63,155 nt of DNA from IDS-8 sp964491485 (GCA_964491485.1 CAZBGV010000007.1:1-63155), one strand, 5' to 3'; counted from the stretch's first letter, positions 40,038-50,337 are shown. Notes: generated from the letters alone by a model not told the origin. Numbers and translations are program-made.

Positions 40038-42118
40038 TCTCCGAGGCCCATGTCGATGTGGTAATTGCCGAACTCGTCCATCTGCACCGACAGCCCCGGG
40101 GGCAGCACGAGGGTCACCGAGGGCTCCTGCACGACGGCGGGGCCGTCGAGCGACATGCCGGGCTCGAGCGCGAGGCCGTCATAGATGGCCGCCTGCGCCT
40201 CGCCGTCCTGGTCGAAATCCACGCCGCGGCACCCGAGGAGCGCATCCTCGAGCGACGCGCCGGTCACCGCTTTTTTCGCGAGCTCCGGCTTGTCCACGCG
40301 CGCGGTGGCGACGAGGTGAAAGTTGACGATCTCGACGGGAGTGTCGAGACGATACGTGTAACGCTGTTCGTGAGCGGCATGGAAAGCCTCGAGCGCCGCA
40401 TCGATGTCGATCTGCCCCTCTTCGAGCCCGAGCTCCACCTTTACCGTGTGCTCCTGGCCGAGGTAGCGCATGTCGGCGAAATGATCGAACATGAGGTCGG
40501 TCGCCTGCTCCTTGTCCTCGGCGCTGAACTCGATGCACGCCTGGCGGTGCATGTCGTCGAACTTCCTGCCGATCTCGTCGCGCGATCCGGGCACGAGCGG
40601 GGTCAGATCCGTTTGCAGGTAATCGCGGCGCAAATCCGTAACCAACATGCCCCAAGCGGAGAACACGGCCGAGTTGACGGGCACGATCACCTTGCGCACC
40701 TTCAGCTCGCGCGCGAGGTCGACCGCGTGCATCGCACCGCCGCCGCCGAACGCGATCAGGGCAAAATCGCGCGGATCGTGGCCCTTGTTGGTCGAGACCA
40801 GCCTGAGCGCGTTGATCATGTTGGCATTCGCGATCCGCAGCACCCCGCGGGCAACGCTCTTGACCGGGATCTCGAATCGCCGGGCGAGCGGCAGGAAAGC
40901 GCGCTCCACGGCCTCCCAGTCGGGTTCCACCTCGCCGCCGACGAAGCTCGCCGGGTCGATGCGTCCGAGCAGAAGGTTCGCGTCCGTGGTCGTCGGCGAT
41001 TCGCCGCCGCGCCCGTAAGCCGCCGGGCCCGGAACGGCGCCGGCCGACTGCGGGCCGACGTGCAGCTTGCCGCCGTCGTCGATCCACGCGATGGAGCCGC
41101 CGCCATTGCCTATCTCGACGATCTCCGTCACCGGCGTCTGGATCGGATAGCCCGGCGAGCGGGGCGTCTTCTCGATGTAATAGTGAGTCGAGACCCTGAC
41201 CTCGCCGTTCTCGACCAGCGCGCATTTCGCCGTCGTACCGCCGATATCCAGCACGATGAGATTCCGCTCGCCGATCGTGCGACCGAGCCAGGCGGCGGCG
41301 TAGACACCGCTCGCCGGTCCGGATTCCACCATCGCCACGGGGTTCTGCTTGGCAGCCGTGTCGCTGACGATCCCGCCGTTCGACTGCATCATGTACAGTC
41401 GGCCGCGGAACCCGCGATCGCGCAACGTGTGTTCCAGGCGCTCGATGTAGCTCTTCGCGATCGGGTGCACGTAGGCCGATAACACGGTCGTGCTGGTGCG
41501 CTCGTACTCCCGCCATTCGCGGCTGACCTCGTGGGAGGCCAGCACGGAAACCTCGGGCCACGCTTCCTGCACGGCCTGCTTGGTGCGGATCTCGTTCTCC
41601 GGTGCGAGGTAGGCGTGCAGGAACGAGATGGCGATTGCCTCAACTCCCTCCTCGCGGAAGAGCCGCAGGATGCCGTCCAGCGCGCTCAGGTCCACCGGAC
41701 GCGTGATCTCTCCGCGGTAGCTCGCCCGCTCGGGCAGCTCCGCCCGCAGATGCCTCTCGACCATCGGCAGCGGTTTGCGGAAGTTGAAGTTGAACAGGTC
41801 GGGACGGTTGCCGCGCGCAATCTCGATGACGTCGCGAAAGCCCTCGGTCGTGATGAGGCCGGTCTTCACACCCTTGCGTTCGGTGAGGGCATTGATCACG
41901 ACGGTAGACCCGTGCGCGAAGAAGTCCAGCGTCTGCGGGTCGACCTCCGCTTTCTCGAGCGTGTGCAGCACGCCGCGGTCGAAGTCAGGTGGCGTGGTAT
42001 CGACCTTGGCGATACGCACCTCGGAGCAACGGCCGGTTTGCGGGTCGACGTCGCACCACGCGAGGTCCGTGAACGTGCCGCCGACGTCGGTCGCGGCCCG
42101 GCGCTTGAAGCGTCCCAT
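40034..42118 (-). CDS. hyuA: Hydantoinase/oxoprolinase subunit A (HyuA family)
   Basis: A 694-residue HyuA-type subunit with the ASKHA-like ATPase fold. DVGGTFTDLAW near residue 11 and LDIGGTTAKCALVENG near 285 are the two phosphate-binding motifs. GNGGGSIAWIDDGGKLHVGPQSAG and GRGGESPTTTDANLLLG are typical of the hydantoinase A/oxoprolinase family. The C-terminal part holds the acetone-carboxylase-like domain (YRLDTPVEIVNFHLVATA). Length fits the family. It starts 5 bases after the TonB-receptor stop and overlaps hyuB, forming an uptake-plus-degradation operon. No oxoproline-related or acetone-pathway genes are nearby, so the substrate is open. Confidence 0.93.
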   Translation of the reverse strand: MGRFKRRAATDVGGTFTDLAWCDVDPQTGRCSEVRIAKVDTTPPDFDRGVLHTLEKAEVDPQTLDFFAHGSTVVINALTERKGVKTGLITTEGFRDVIEIARGNRPDLFNFNFRKPLPMVERHLRAELPERASYRGEITRPVDLSALDGILRLFREEGVEAIAISFLHAYLAPENEIRTKQAVQEAWPEVSVLASHEVSREWREYERTSTTVLSAYVHPIAKSYIERLEHTLRDRGFRGRLYMMQSNGGIVSDTAAKQNPVAMVESGPASGVYAAAWLGRTIGERNLIVLDIGGTTAKCALVENGEVRVSTHYYIEKTPRSPGYPIQTPVTEIVEIGNGGGSIAWIDDGGKLHVGPQSAGAVPGPAAYGRGGESPTTTDANLLLGRIDPASFVGGEVEPDWEAVERAFLPLARRFEIPVKSVARGVLRIANANMINALRLVSTNKGHDPRDFALIAFGGGGAMHAVDLARELKVRKVIVPVNSAVFSAWGMLVTDLRRDYLQTDLTPLVPGSRDEIGRKFDDMHRQACIEFSAEDKEQATDLMFDHFADMRYLGQEHTVKVELGLEEGQIDIDAALEAFHAAHEQRYTYRLDTPVEIVNFHLVATARVDKPELAKKAVTGASLEDALLGCRGVDFDQDGEAQAAIYDGLALEPGMSLDGPAVVQEPSVTLVLPPGLSVQMDEFGNYHIDMGLGE

Positions 42119-42123
42119 GGCGC

Positions 42124-44364
42124 TCAGAAGCTCTTTTGCAGATCGACGCGCCAGGTCACCGGCGGGGCGGGCTGTGCGAAGCCGCCGAGCACGAACTCGT
42201 CGTTGTAGACTTCGTCGAGCACGTTTTCCCAGGTGCCGATCAGGCTCCAGCCGGACTCCTCGTTCTCGAAGCCGAAGCGCATGTCCAAAAGATTGAGCGG
42301 CGATCGGTCGGTCGAGTTCTCCGGATCCCAGTACTGCTCACCCACGTGCCGGTAGTCGGCCCGTGCATACAGCCCGAAGCCCTGCCACACGGGCGCGGAG
42401 CGGTACTGGAGACCGGCGTTGAACGTCACGTCAGGGACATAGGGCGCCTTGTTGCCGACGGCGGCGGGATTCAGCGCATAAGCCTCGATCTTGCTGCCGG
42501 TGACGCCGACCGAGGCGTAAGCGTCGAACCCGTCCGCAAGATGTGCCGCCGCCGCCAGCTCGCCGCCGATGAGGCGCACGTCGTCGATGCCGACCAGCAC
42601 CTGCGCGCCGACCGCGCCCACGAATACGAAGTAGTGCTGCCCCTCGACATCCGTCCGGTAGAGGGCACCGTCGAGGCTCACCCTGTCGTTCCAGACCCGC
42701 GCCTTGAAGCCCGCTTCCCAGGTTTCCGTGACCTCCTGGTCGACCACGTCCTGCACCCCAACCAGCCCCACGCTTTCGGCCGCCGCGCCGACGCCGTTCT
42801 GGTTGAACTGGCCGCTGCGGAAGCCCACTCCCCACGAGCCGTACACGTTGAAGTCGTCGCCGGCGAGCCAGCGGATGCTGACCTTCGGCTGCAGATGATC
42901 GTAGGTTCGCTCGTTCACCGCGCCCGGCACGCCGGCCGTGTTCAGGGGCGATACGTGCTGCTCGCGCTCGTCACGGTCGTAACGCAGCGCGAGCGACAGC
43001 TCGACCGCCTCGGTCACGTCGAAATCGACGTTGCCGAACACCGCGCTTGCGGTGTTGTCGTTGTCGTCGGCAAGGTACGTCAGCGTCGGGTTGACCGGAT
43101 CGGCGAAGAGTGGCTCGTGCTCGATGCGCGTAACGCCGAGCCCGAGATCGGCTCCAGTGGTCGTTGAGATGAAGCGGTCAGTCTGCAGGTAGTAGACGCC
43201 CGCCATCCATCGCAGCCGCAGGTCGGACGGTGAAATGATGCGAAATTCCTGGCTCACCGCCTCGACGTCGACAAACTGTGTCTGCGTCCCGTCCCCGAAT
43301 GGAAAGACGCCGGCGTCCACGCTGGTGGCGGCCGTGTACGGGAACTGGTCGCCTTCGAGATACTCGGTTACGGTGCTGTAGGAGGAGACCGACCTGAAAG
43401 TGCCCCAATCCGCGTGATAGTCGACTTTCACCGCGAGCTCGTCGATGTCGCGCTCGTTGAATCCGTAGTTGTTGGCATACAGGTTCCGATCGACGACGTC
43501 GGCGTCTCCGCGTGTGAAGTCGAACGCGACCGGCTTGCCGTCGGGGCCGATGATGCCCGGCTGGTAGCGGTAGTTCAGGCCGCCGCCTTCGGTGCGGACG
43601 ATGCCGGCGCGAAAGTCCACCTCCACGGCGTCCGAGGGCATCCACAGGAGCTTGCCGCGGAACGTCGCATCCTCGAGGTAATCCACCGTGTCGTCGAGCA
43701 CCGGGTTGTACAGCAGGCCGTCGCTGTCCACGTACTGGCCGGCGAGACGAAACAGCAGGGTGTCCTCGACGAGCGGGCCGCTCAGCGATCCGCCCAGCTG
43801 GTACCGGTTGCGGCCGGTTCCCGCGCGGACCCGGCCTTCGAGCTCATCCAACGGCGCGCGCGTCGTGATGAGGATGGCGCCGCCCGTGGCATTGCGGCCG
43901 TAGAGTGCACCCTGCGGCCCGCGCAGGACTTCGATCCGCTCGATGTCCACCAGGGCCTGATTGAACTGTCGCGGGTTGATCTCGAGGACGCCGTCGACGA
44001 CCGTCGCCACGGGAGGCTCGGAATTGCGCACCTGCGTGATGCCGCGCACGGTCAGGAAGTTCGTACCCGCACTCTGCGAGCGCGTGAAGTTGACGTTCGG
44101 AGTCATTGACAGGAAGTCGTTGACCTCTTCGATGCCGGCCGCCTCGATGGCCCGCTCGTCGAACGCAGTGACGGCCACCGGCACCTCGAGCAGCCGCTCC
44201 TGGCGACCGCGGGCGCCGGTCACGATGATTTCTTCCAGGGCGGTCGAGGCGCCGGCCCCCGCCTCCTCGGCGGCAGGTTCCTGGCCGAACGCCGACGAGG
44301 CCGCGACCACGGCGACCGCCAGGGAGCCCCTGCACAACAGGCCCCAACGAACATGGAAAGACAT
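42124..44364 (-). CDS. TonB-dependent receptor of the hydantoinase operon
   Basis: A 746-residue outer-membrane receptor. ATG 44364 is chosen for GGGGGAG upstream and for the signal peptide MSFHVRWGLLCRGSLAVAVVAASSAFG. The TonB-box region reads ALEEIIVTGARGRQERLLEVP. The plug follows (about 50-165, with IERIEVLRGPQGALYGRNATGGAILITT), then the 22-strand barrel, ending TWRVDLQKSF with a terminal Phe. The barrel resembles receptors of Caulobacter and Sphingomonas type that import organic molecules rather than obvious siderophore receptors. As it lies 5 bases upstream of hyuA, it probably imports the hydantoinase substrate or its precursor. Confidence 0.92.
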   Translation of the reverse strand: MSFHVRWGLLCRGSLAVAVVAASSAFGQEPAAEEAGAGASTALEEIIVTGARGRQERLLEVPVAVTAFDERAIEAAGIEEVNDFLSMTPNVNFTRSQSAGTNFLTVRGITQVRNSEPPVATVVDGVLEINPRQFNQALVDIERIEVLRGPQGALYGRNATGGAILITTRAPLDELEGRVRAGTGRNRYQLGGSLSGPLVEDTLLFRLAGQYVDSDGLLYNPVLDDTVDYLEDATFRGKLLWMPSDAVEVDFRAGIVRTEGGGLNYRYQPGIIGPDGKPVAFDFTRGDADVVDRNLYANNYGFNERDIDELAVKVDYHADWGTFRSVSSYSTVTEYLEGDQFPYTAATSVDAGVFPFGDGTQTQFVDVEAVSQEFRIISPSDLRLRWMAGVYYLQTDRFISTTTGADLGLGVTRIEHEPLFADPVNPTLTYLADDNDNTASAVFGNVDFDVTEAVELSLALRYDRDEREQHVSPLNTAGVPGAVNERTYDHLQPKVSIRWLAGDDFNVYGSWGVGFRSGQFNQNGVGAAAESVGLVGVQDVVDQEVTETWEAGFKARVWNDRVSLDGALYRTDVEGQHYFVFVGAVGAQVLVGIDDVRLIGGELAAAAHLADGFDAYASVGVTGSKIEAYALNPAAVGNKAPYVPDVTFNAGLQYRSAPVWQGFGLYARADYRHVGEQYWDPENSTDRSPLNLLDMRFGFENEESGWSLIGTWENVLDEVYNDEFVLGGFAQPAPPVTWRVDLQKSF

Positions 44365-44504
44365 GTAGCTCCCCCTGAGTGCCCCGGTTGGCACAGTGAT
44401 ACACACCCGACAGGATTCGCCGCCGGAGCCGTGGCCGCAATGGGGAATCGGACTAGCCAGCAACCCGCGAGGGGTAGCTCGCCCCCGCGCGCGGCGAACG
44501 GGAC

Positions 44505-47243
44505 CTACTCGTTCGGGTAGGTTTCCCGGCCCACGCCCAGGTCGCGCACCCGGGCGATGGCCTGGGTGCGCCGGCTCACTTCGAGCTTGCGAAAGATGTT
44601 CTTCAAGTGGAACTTCACGGTGTGCTCCGTGAGATCGAGCGTGCGGGCGATCGCCTTGTTGGAGCGTCCCTGCACGAGCTCGTGCACGACCTCGCACTCA
44701 CGCCGGCTCAGGCCGAGCAGGCCGAGCGTGCCGTCCGGATCCTGCCCTCTTTCCTCCGCATCCAGGCAGGCGCCAATGAAGTCGAGCACGACCACGTCGA
44801 TGGCCTCGTCCCGCGCCCGCTGCCGCGCCGCGCGAAGCAGCGCGGCGCCGCGCTGCAATCCGCGGAAGGGCCGGCGGATGCCTTCCGGGGCCCCGAGCTC
44901 CAGGGCCAACATGAGATTGTCGAGCGCTTCCGGACGGCGCCCGAATCCGGCGAGGATGTCCGCCTTGATGGCGAGCGCCTGCACGAGATAGGCGTTCGCG
45001 GACAGCGTTCGGCAACAGGCGATCACGTCGTCGATCACGCCGAGGCTGCATGTCGGATCGGCAGTGGCATGATAGTAAGCAAGTGCCGTCCCTATGACCT
45101 GGTAAGGGCGCCAGCGGAAGCGATCGTGCTTCCAGCAGGCCAAGGGGAAATCCTTCTCGAGCGACGCCGCAAGGCGCGCCGCGGCGCGCTGGTTGCCGTC
45201 CAGCGTGTGCAGCAGAAGCCTGTGCCCGGACGCGAGCGCCGACAGCCGCGGCATGCCGCGTCCCGCGGCCGTCCGCTCGGCACGCGCAATCCAGCCTTCC
45301 GCCGCGGGAATGTCCCTGCGCTGCAGGGCGGCGGCGGTACCGGTGTCGAGCCCGTGCGCAAAGATCTCGAGCCAGCCGTCGTAGCTTTCCACGTGCGACA
45401 GGGCCAGGTCGAACTGCTCCTCGTAGCGCTCCTCCCATCCGTCCCGCCAGTGCATCACGGTTCCGACCAAGAGCTCCGCCAGCGATCGCAGCCCGCTGTC
45501 GGCGCCGAAGTTGTCCTCCGCAAGCTGGCGCGCCTGCCGGAAGTTCGCCTCGGCCTGCTGCAGCCGGCCGAGGTAGAGAGCGGCGCCGCCCGTGTGCAGG
45601 AAGCAGTAGTTCAGCCCGAGCACCGATTCGGCGGCGCGCATCGCCCGCATGGCCTGCCGGCTCACGCGCTCGGCCTCCTCGAAATCGCCGTTGGCGAGGC
45701 TGGCCAGGGCGTCGACACACGACAGCACACCCAGGGTCAGCTTGTCCGACGAAGGAATGCGGGCCTGAAGCTGCTTCAGGCTGGCGAGGCGCGCGGGCGT
45801 GTAGCGCTGGTCCTCGTACATGTCGAGCAAGGCGCCGACGTTCACCATGTCGCGATCGAGCGCCGTCTCGAAATCGCCGTGCGTGTGCCCGTCGCCCATG
45901 GCCGCACGCGCCTGTTCCATCATGGCGCGCGCCTCCGGTATGCGCCCGTCCTTGACGGCGAGATAGGCGCGGGCGACCTGGATGCGGGGATAGGCCGGCG
46001 CCTCGCGCTCGGGAATGTTCCGCACCAGGCTGCGGAGATAGCCAATCCCGCCGTAGAGCATCAGTTCCCAGCCGCCCGCGTCCCCGATCACTTCCGCCGC
46101 CCGGTCAAAATCGCCGGCCAGCCGCGCATGGCGGACGGCGTCCGCCACGTAACCCTGCGCCGCGTGCCATTCGCTGGCGCGCAGGTGCAGGTCGGTAAGG
46201 GATTCGGGATGCTCGCGCCGGAGCGCGGCTTGCAGGTGGTCGGCGAACAGGTGGTGATAGCGGAACCACTCCGTCTGCTCGTCGAGCGGTACCAGCAGGC
46301 TCTGCAGAGGTTCCAGCCGTTTCAGCACGCTCCAGGCGTCGTGACGCCCACACACGGCGTTCGCCAGCGGAGCGTTGAAGCGCTCGAGCACGGCCGTTTT
46401 CATCATGAAGTCGAGCAACTCCTCGTCCAGCTCCGCAAGCACCTGGTCGGCGAGGTAGGCGGCGAGATGCCCGCTCTGGCCGGTGAAGCCTGCGAGCGCA
46501 TGATCGATCGAGCGGCTGCCGCCGAGCGTAAGTCGCGCGAGCTGCACGGCGACGGCCCATCCCTCCGTGCGCTCGAACACGACCCTGAGCTGATCGTCGG
46601 TCAGCGAGGGATCCACGACCGCACGTGTCTCCTCCTTCGAAAAGCGCAGCATGTCGGCATCGATCTCGATCGCCTGTCCGGACGCAAATCGCTGGGCGAC
46701 GGCAAGGTCGGGCCGGACGCGCGTGGAGACGACCAAGGTGAGGTTCGGCGGCGCGGTATCCACCATGCGGTTGATCATCGCATCGACCGCCGGGCACGCC
46801 ACCCGGTGGTAGTCGTCCAGCGCCAGCACCGTGTGCCTGCCGTGCCCGGCGATTGCGGAGAAGATGCCGCCCAGGGCGGCGTTCACCGAGAGCTCCATGA
46901 GTCCCTGCGCGGCGAGCATCTCGAGGCGCCCGGTGTCCACGCCGGCCTCCGAGAGCGCGAAGATGACGTAGGCGAGGAGCTGGCGCGGATCGCCGTCGTC
47001 TTCGTCCAGGCTGAGCCACGCGGCCGTGTGACCGGCGGCCACGAGCTGGTTGCGCCACTGGGAGACCAAGGTTGTCTTGCCGAACCCGGCCGGCGCGACG
47101 ACGACGCATAGCCGGCGCTCTGCCGCCGTATCGAGAATCCGGAGGAGATGCAGCCGCGAGACCAGCGACACCTGCTGGCGCGGCGCGTCCAGCTTCGCAC
47201 TGATGAACCAGCGCCGCGCGGTGGTATCCGCCTTCTCGGTCAT
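44505..47243 (-). CDS. LuxR-family transcriptional regulator, MalT-like (LAL type)
   Basis: A 912-residue large ATP-binding LuxR regulator. The P-loop APAGFGKTT is at 50-58, with the NACHT-like ATPase following (TVLALDDYHRVACPAVDAMI as Walker B; VVSTRVRPDL). TPR-like sensor repeats fill about 360-800. The LuxR helix-turn-helix is at about 845-900 (LGLSRRECEVVHELVQGRSNKAIA, then HTVKFHLKNIFRKLEV). MalT-type proteins are activators switched on by a small inducer with ATP. It lies 140 bases upstream of the TonB receptor on the same strand, so that receptor and the hydantoinase/avidin genes are the likely targets. The inducer is unknown. Confidence 0.92.
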   Translation of the reverse strand: MTEKADTTARRWFISAKLDAPRQQVSLVSRLHLLRILDTAAERRLCVVVAPAGFGKTTLVSQWRNQLVAAGHTAAWLSLDEDDGDPRQLLAYVIFALSEAGVDTGRLEMLAAQGLMELSVNAALGGIFSAIAGHGRHTVLALDDYHRVACPAVDAMINRMVDTAPPNLTLVVSTRVRPDLAVAQRFASGQAIEIDADMLRFSKEETRAVVDPSLTDDQLRVVFERTEGWAVAVQLARLTLGGSRSIDHALAGFTGQSGHLAAYLADQVLAELDEELLDFMMKTAVLERFNAPLANAVCGRHDAWSVLKRLEPLQSLLVPLDEQTEWFRYHHLFADHLQAALRREHPESLTDLHLRASEWHAAQGYVADAVRHARLAGDFDRAAEVIGDAGGWELMLYGGIGYLRSLVRNIPEREAPAYPRIQVARAYLAVKDGRIPEARAMMEQARAAMGDGHTHGDFETALDRDMVNVGALLDMYEDQRYTPARLASLKQLQARIPSSDKLTLGVLSCVDALASLANGDFEEAERVSRQAMRAMRAAESVLGLNYCFLHTGGAALYLGRLQQAEANFRQARQLAEDNFGADSGLRSLAELLVGTVMHWRDGWEERYEEQFDLALSHVESYDGWLEIFAHGLDTGTAAALQRRDIPAAEGWIARAERTAAGRGMPRLSALASGHRLLLHTLDGNQRAAARLAASLEKDFPLACWKHDRFRWRPYQVIGTALAYYHATADPTCSLGVIDDVIACCRTLSANAYLVQALAIKADILAGFGRRPEALDNLMLALELGAPEGIRRPFRGLQRGAALLRAARQRARDEAIDVVVLDFIGACLDAEERGQDPDGTLGLLGLSRRECEVVHELVQGRSNKAIARTLDLTEHTVKFHLKNIFRKLEVSRRTQAIARVRDLGVGRETYPNE

Positions 47244-47411
47244 CGGCCAGTCGTCCTCGCGGACTCAGCTGTGTACATCTGCGAGGATGTTACCGGCTGA
47301 CGATTTCCGAGTTAAGCACTGCTCCGGCCTCCCCTCGACCCCCGGTTGCGTAAATTCGCGGGTACTCGGGGATGGCCCCTCACGTTCTCCTTCTGCGCCG
47401 ATTTCGGGTGA

Positions 47412-50237
47412 TCAGAACGCCATGCTGACCGCCAGGTTGAACGACCGGCCGTAGCGATAGTAGCCCTGCGAGAGCAGCGGGTTGCCATTGATGGTGTACG
47501 TATTCTCCGCGTCCAGCAGGTTGTTGCCGTGCAGGGAGACCGTCAGGGCATCGTTGACGTCGTAGGTGAGGTGCGCGGACACCCACGTGATCGGGTCGGC
47601 TTCCTCGTTGAAGCCCTCGCCGAGCACGTTGATCGCGGTGACGAAGCCGTCGGTCCGGTCGGCATTGGCGCCGACCGACCACTGGCCGGATTCCCACCAG
47701 GCGCCGAACGAATAGACCGAAGGGGCGATCCCCTCGAGCGGCCGTTCCTCGCCGTCCACGTGGCTCTTCGACCGGGTGCGCGTGTATTGCGCGCGCACCG
47801 TGAAGCCGTTGCTCCAGAAGTACTGGAAGCCGGCTTCCAGCCCCCTGACCTTGGCGTAGTCGCCGTTGATCGGCCGGATGATGTTGAAGGGGAAGCCCGG
47901 CACGCCGATGTCCTGGTTCGGCTCCCAGCTGGTCGTGATCTGGTTCTCGATGCGCTTGTAGAACACGGCGACGTTGAAGATCGAGCTCTCGGAGAAGTAC
48001 CACTCGAGCGACGCATCGGCCTGGTCCGCCGTGTACGGCTTCAGGTCGACGTTGCCGCCGAATACCTGGGTGAATTCACCCCAGGCGACGCTCTCCGTCG
48101 TGTTGGTCGGGGCGAGCTGCTCCACCGCCGGCCGCGCCATGGTACGGGCGGCGGCCAGGCGCAGCTTCAGGTCGTCGGTGAAATGCCAGGCAAAGTTCGC
48201 TGCCGGCAGCAGGTAGTCGTAATCCCCTTCCTGCACGATTTCGGTCGGGTCGGCGTACTTGGCCGTATAGTTGAACGCACCGTTCTCGGTGATGCTGATG
48301 ATCTTTGCGTCCCATGCCTGCGCGCTGGTGCTCGTCGTGACCCAGCGCAGGCCGACGTCTGCATCCCAGCGCTCGCCCTCGAGGTTCGCCTGCACGAACA
48401 GTGCGGTGGTTTCCTCGCTCACCCGGTAGCTCTGCAGCGGATTCCACCTGGGGGCCGCGGCGGAGTAGTCGTATACGCCACCGCCCGGCCGCGGGTTGCC
48501 GTCGTACGCCTCGAGCGCCTGCAGGTAGCTCGGCACGTCGAAGGCGAGGAACGTGCGCGGGAACGACGCATCGATGTCGGACATGTACCCCGGCAGCGCC
48601 AGCACGCGGCCGATGGTGCCGTCGGCGAGGTCGCCGACATTGATGGCGTACTCGCCGGAGTAGTAATCCGCGCCGCCGTTCAGCGAGTTGCCCACGAGGT
48701 CGCGCGACTTCTTGCGATCGGTGTAGGTCACGCCGAAAGTAATGCTGCGGAGGTTGTGTGCGTCGATCACGAAATCGCCGGCCAGGGTGGCGCCATCGAT
48801 CCGGTCGTCGATGTTGTCACCGCCGAGCTCCATGTAGTGAGTATTGAAGTCGGACGGACCGAACTCGCCGTTCTCCAGCCCGGACGCCAGCTCGCGGCCG
48901 TCGTCGAACGTGGTCCAGACGTCCGGGACGTCCGCGCCGTTCAGCTCGACCCGCGTGACGTTCGGCTGGTTCATGCGCAGCACGACGTAAGTGTCCTGCC
49001 CGCCTGAATGCCGCCTCGAGGTAGATCGGTACAGGTCGCCCATCAGGGTCAGGCGCTCGTTGACGTCCCACTCGGCGTTGAAACCGTAGAGGTCCGTATC
49101 CACGACGCGGTATTCGGTGAGGTTCAGGAGCTCGGGGTTGAGCATGAGCTCCGGATCGTCGCTCTCGAGCGTGAAGCCGGTGACGATGCCGTTCTCGATG
49201 GTCATGTCCGTCCAGCGGTCCGGCGCGAACAGCGTGTAGTAGGACTGCTGGTAGCCGACCTGCGGCGTGTCGAGGGTGGTTTCCAGGCCGTCGACGGTGA
49301 GGCGCAGGCGGTCGGTCGGCCGCCACTCGAATTTCGCGGAAAGCGCCGAGCGCTTCTTGTCCTCGAGGATGGCACCCACCCGGAACTGGCCGGGGGCGAT
49401 CAGCCCGTACTCGTCCTCGTCGAGCACGCCGTTGCCGTTCGGGTCGATGTCGCCGCCCCACGCGTTGCCCCAGAGCCAGCTTTCGTCGTTCGGGTCCGGG
49501 TTGCGGGTCCAGCCGCCGTCGTTGCCGGCGACGTCGGTGCGATCCTTGCGCTCGCTGTAGACCGCGCCGAGCAGGATGCCGAAGCGGTCGTCGGCGAACG
49601 TGTTGCTGTAGGTCGCGGAGAACTTCTTGCCGTTGTAGTCGGAGAGCGTGTTGCGGTCGCCTTCCAGCCACACGAGGCCGCGCTGGCCGTCCTGGTCGAA
49701 CGGGCTCGCCGAGCGCAGGTTGACCAGGCCGCCGATGGCGCCCTCCGTGTTGGAGGCCTGTGCCCCCTTGATCACGTCGGCGCCGGAGATGACGTCGGCC
49801 GGCAGCACGTCGAATGCGAAATCGCGCCCGGCGCCGTCCGTGGCCAGGATGCGGCCGTTGAAGGTCGTGAGCGTGTACTCCGGGCCGAGGCCGCGGATGC
49901 TCACCTTCTGGCCGTCACCGCCGGCCGTGCGGGAAATCGCCACGCCGGTGATGTGGGCGAGCGAATCCGCGACGTTGTCGTCCGGAAACTTGCCGAGCTC
50001 CAGGGCGCTGATGGAATCCTGCACCGTGCCGGAGTTGCGCTTCAGATCGAGCGAGCGGGAGAGACTGGCCCGGAAGCCGGTCACCTCGATCACATCCGTG
50101 ACGCCGTCCGGCCCGCCGGCCCGCTGCCGGGCATCGTCGTCCGCCGCGGACTGCGCTCGGCCGGCGGCCGGCGCCAGCAGGACGAGCGACAGCACAGCGG
50201 CCAGCGGCAGTCGTCGGTGCAATCTCGAGGCTTTCAT
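47412..50237 (-). CDS. TonB-dependent receptor of the GalNAc locus
   Basis: A 941-residue receptor starting MKASRLHRRLPLAAVLSLVLLAPAAGRAQS at ATG 50237, with GGGGGAGAG upstream. The N-terminal DVIEVTGFRASLSRSLDLKRNSGTVQDSISA, here shown as two blocks around ASLSRS, is the hallmark of the carbohydrate-linked TonB-Xanth-Caul receptor group. The plug contains SIRGLGPEYTLTTFNGR and VIKGAQASNTEGAIGGLVNL. The barrel ends GYYRYGRSFNLAVSMAF. It is transcribed divergently from the AgaR-type repressor across a region packed with AgaR-like boxes. It should therefore import oligosaccharides carrying N-acetylgalactosamine or galactosamine, an inference from context. Confidence 0.92.
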   Translation of the reverse strand: MKASRLHRRLPLAAVLSLVLLAPAAGRAQSAADDDARQRAGGPDGVTDVIEVTGFRASLSRSLDLKRNSGTVQDSISALELGKFPDDNVADSLAHITGVAISRTAGGDGQKVSIRGLGPEYTLTTFNGRILATDGAGRDFAFDVLPADVISGADVIKGAQASNTEGAIGGLVNLRSASPFDQDGQRGLVWLEGDRNTLSDYNGKKFSATYSNTFADDRFGILLGAVYSERKDRTDVAGNDGGWTRNPDPNDESWLWGNAWGGDIDPNGNGVLDEDEYGLIAPGQFRVGAILEDKKRSALSAKFEWRPTDRLRLTVDGLETTLDTPQVGYQQSYYTLFAPDRWTDMTIENGIVTGFTLESDDPELMLNPELLNLTEYRVVDTDLYGFNAEWDVNERLTLMGDLYRSTSRRHSGGQDTYVVLRMNQPNVTRVELNGADVPDVWTTFDDGRELASGLENGEFGPSDFNTHYMELGGDNIDDRIDGATLAGDFVIDAHNLRSITFGVTYTDRKKSRDLVGNSLNGGADYYSGEYAINVGDLADGTIGRVLALPGYMSDIDASFPRTFLAFDVPSYLQALEAYDGNPRPGGGVYDYSAAAPRWNPLQSYRVSEETTALFVQANLEGERWDADVGLRWVTTSTSAQAWDAKIISITENGAFNYTAKYADPTEIVQEGDYDYLLPAANFAWHFTDDLKLRLAAARTMARPAVEQLAPTNTTESVAWGEFTQVFGGNVDLKPYTADQADASLEWYFSESSIFNVAVFYKRIENQITTSWEPNQDIGVPGFPFNIIRPINGDYAKVRGLEAGFQYFWSNGFTVRAQYTRTRSKSHVDGEERPLEGIAPSVYSFGAWWESGQWSVGANADRTDGFVTAINVLGEGFNEEADPITWVSAHLTYDVNDALTVSLHGNNLLDAENTYTINGNPLLSQGYYRYGRSFNLAVSMAF

Positions 50238-50272
50238 AGGACTCTCCCCCTGGCAAGTCTTCGAAGCTAAAC

Positions 50273-50337
50273 GCAACAAAACGAAACTAAGCCTATAATA
50301 AGTTTCGTTTCGTCGCAATAGCGAAACTTAGCGAAAT
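50273..50337. promoter_or_regulatory. AgaR operator cluster with embedded -10 element
   Basis: Three boxes of the CGAAACT type lie here: CGAAACTAAG at 50282, its inverted form AAGTTTCG at 50301, and CGAAACTTAG at 50322, about 20 bases apart. TTTCGTTTCG at 50303 matches the known AgaR core TTTCRTTTYR, and a similar run is present in inverted form at 50273-50288. A perfect TATAAT (plus strand, 50294) sits between the first two boxes, so a bound repressor would cover the promoter of agaR and probably that of the receptor. Confidence 0.78.
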
